Origin: Planctomycetaceae bacterium | Lineage (GTDB): Bacteria > Planctomycetota > Planctomycetia > Pirellulales > UBA7805 | DNA: 64,000 bases | Direction of reading: 5' to 3' | Assembly (NCBI GenBank): GCA_902630355.1 | Contig: CACOUL010000007.1 | Coordinates: 48,265-112,264, forward strand | Shown here: positions 62,628 through 64,000 of the stretch, piece after piece | How the letters are laid out: every line of letters starts with the position of its first letter | How positions within the stretch are numbered: the first letter of the stretch is position 1 | Notes under the pieces: model-generated | Database searches by the model: none | Told to the model about the DNA's origin: nothing | Seen by the model: only the letters and a program-made list of their open reading frames with translations | Program-made: the position numbers and the translations under genes

Positions 62628-62925
62628 GGATATACTTCAAAATCGTCATCGAAGACTTTGTTTCTTTCATTAATTTACCGGTTTCCTTTTTTTTGAGTCA
62701 ATAAAAAAATTTCAATTTGCCTCCGGTACCTGTAAAATGGCGTTTCCATAAGCACTTGCGTGCGGAGGCTCTTTTTTTGCATGCGTCGCCTGCAATGAAA
62801 AAATCTTTTCCTTGCGAGTGACCAGGAATGATCGAAGCAGTGAAAGCAGACGGCGCCAGAGATGAAATTGCTCTCAGTATCGCTCGCGAGTCGCGGTCCA
62901 TGGGCCACCAAGTGGAGGCTACAGA

Positions 62926-63741
62926 TCAACAAGAAGCGAGAGCAGAGGTCAGAGTTTTGGCATAAGCATCAACCTCTTCCAATGCCTTCGAGTCGTCCTG
63001 CGAATCACTTCGACTTGCTTTGGAAAGGCGTTTGACGATCGCGCTTCCGACAATGATGCCGTCCGCGACGGGCGCGAGCATGCGAATGTGTTCCGGAGTG
63101 CTGATGCCGAAGCCGATGCAAATCGGCAGGCTTGTTTTTGCACGCAGCGACTCCACATTTTTGACGAGTTCATTTGGAAGGCTTTGTCTTTCACCGGTGA
63201 TGCCCACAACCGACACGTAGTAGATGAATCCGCTGGTGGCTGCGATGATCTGTTCCGTTCTGGCGGGCGGGGTGTTGGGCGTTATCAATTGAATGAGGCT
63301 CATGTCGGCAGAGCGACAGATGGCCTGCAATTCGTCCGATTCTTCCACCGGAAGGTCTGGGACGATGAGTCCCGCGACTCCCGCCTCTTTCGCCGCCTCG
63401 ACATACTCGCCCATGCCGCGACGGTACACGATCGCGTGACTTACCATCGTCAAAACCGGGGCCTTCAGCGACGGTGTCGTCTCACGGAGCATCTGGAGGA
63501 TTTGTTCCAGGCGAATGCCGTCTTCCAGTACGCGGGTGTAGGATGCCTGAATGACCGGCCCGTCGGCGATCGGGTCGCTGTAGGGAATGCCCACTTCGCA
63601 CATGTGGGCGCCCTGGCTCACAAGACTCTGAAGTACCCGGCTCGTCGTCTCCAGACTGGGATCGCCTGCCGTGATAAAGGGGATGAAAGCCTTTTCACCC
63701 CGCGCCTTGAGTTGGGCGAACAAGTCGTCCACTGCCGACAT
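62926..63741 (-). CDS. trpA: Tryptophan synthase alpha chain
   Basis: FIPFITAGDPSLETT, EVGIPYSDPIADGPVIQASYTRVL, VPDLPVEESDEL, GFGISTPEHI. Confidence 0.95.
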   Translation of the reverse strand: MSAVDDLFAQLKARGEKAFIPFITAGDPSLETTSRVLQSLVSQGAHMCEVGIPYSDPIADGPVIQASYTRVLEDGIRLEQILQMLRETTPSLKAPVLTMVSHAIVYRRGMGEYVEAAKEAGVAGLIVPDLPVEESDELQAICRSADMSLIQLITPNTPPARTEQIIAATSGFIYYVSVVGITGERQSLPNELVKNVESLRAKTSLPICIGFGISTPEHIRMLAPVADGIIVGSAIVKRLSKASRSDSQDDSKALEEVDAYAKTLTSALASC

Positions 63742-63759
63742 GATGGTTCCCTTCCGTCT

Positions 63760-64000
63760 CTACGTCCCGTTCCCCAATGATCCGTCTTCCCCGCGCAATC
63801 GGGCAATCTCTGCCGTGTCTTTGTCGCCTCTTCCCGAGAGACATACCACGACGCGTTGCTCCTTGGGCCGTTCCTTTGCAATCTGCATTGCCATCCACAC
63901 CGCGTGGGACGTTTCGATTGCGGCGAGGATCCCCTCGGTTTTTGCCAGCGCGTCGAACCCCCGCAATGCGTCTTGATCGCGGCAGCAATCGTAGCGAACT
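63760..64000 (-). CDS. trpB: Tryptophan synthase beta chain, C-terminal part (truncated by window edge)
   Basis: VRYDCCRDQDALRGFDALAKTEGILAAIETSHAVWMAMQIAKE...VVVCLSGRGDKDTAEIA. Confidence 0.88.
   Translation of the reverse strand, partial: VRYDCCRDQDALRGFDALAKTEGILAAIETSHAVWMAMQIAKERPKEQRVVVCLSGRGDKDTAEIARLRGEDGSLGNGT

Overview
The window is a 64 kb chromosomal segment with Planctomycetes (Pirellulales-like) character. That assignment is inferred from gene content and protein families, not searched. It is mostly housekeeping genes on both strands: an endonuclease III-like fragment, CPBP protease, DUF2617, hldE/rfaE-like, lpxK, isocitrate/isopropylmalate dehydrogenase, ruvX, an SDR, an MBL-fold hydrolase and an M20 peptidase. 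These are followed by a complete Na+-NQR operon (nqrABCDEF-apbE-nqrM), mrp, a lysine-repeat histone H1-like gene, an M50 protease, lpxB, an ankyrin lipoprotein, an OmpA-like lipoprotein, hisH, hisA, an EF-G-like GTPase, cysE and a complete F-type ATP synthase operon. Next come DUF4912, larE, a Ser/Thr kinase, a glutaredoxin / DUF2064 / ThiO / oxidoreductase / radical SAM / metallophosphoesterase-like cluster, a TlpA-like protein, a HAD phosphatase, an epimerase, a CPA1 antiporter, DUF6807, a NYN-domain protein, pyrC, pyrB, tRNA-Gln(CUG), an FHA-GAF-PP2C phosphatase, an ArsM-like methyltransferase, trpA and partial trpB. No CRISPR array, rRNA, transposase or prophage was recognised. The best candidates for undescribed biology are: (1) a ~214-nt structured RNA at 41162-41375, closed by a 17+6 bp terminal stem with its own plausible promoter, upstream of larE; (2) an oxidoreductase / radical SAM / degenerate metallophosphoesterase operon at 47172-50215; (3) the nqr leader, which carries an early intrinsic terminator and a perfect TGTGA-N6-TCACA palindrome; (4) a structured AT-rich intergenic region beside the histone H1-like gene; (5) tRNA-Gln placed 19 nt upstream of pyrB with a possible competing hairpin.
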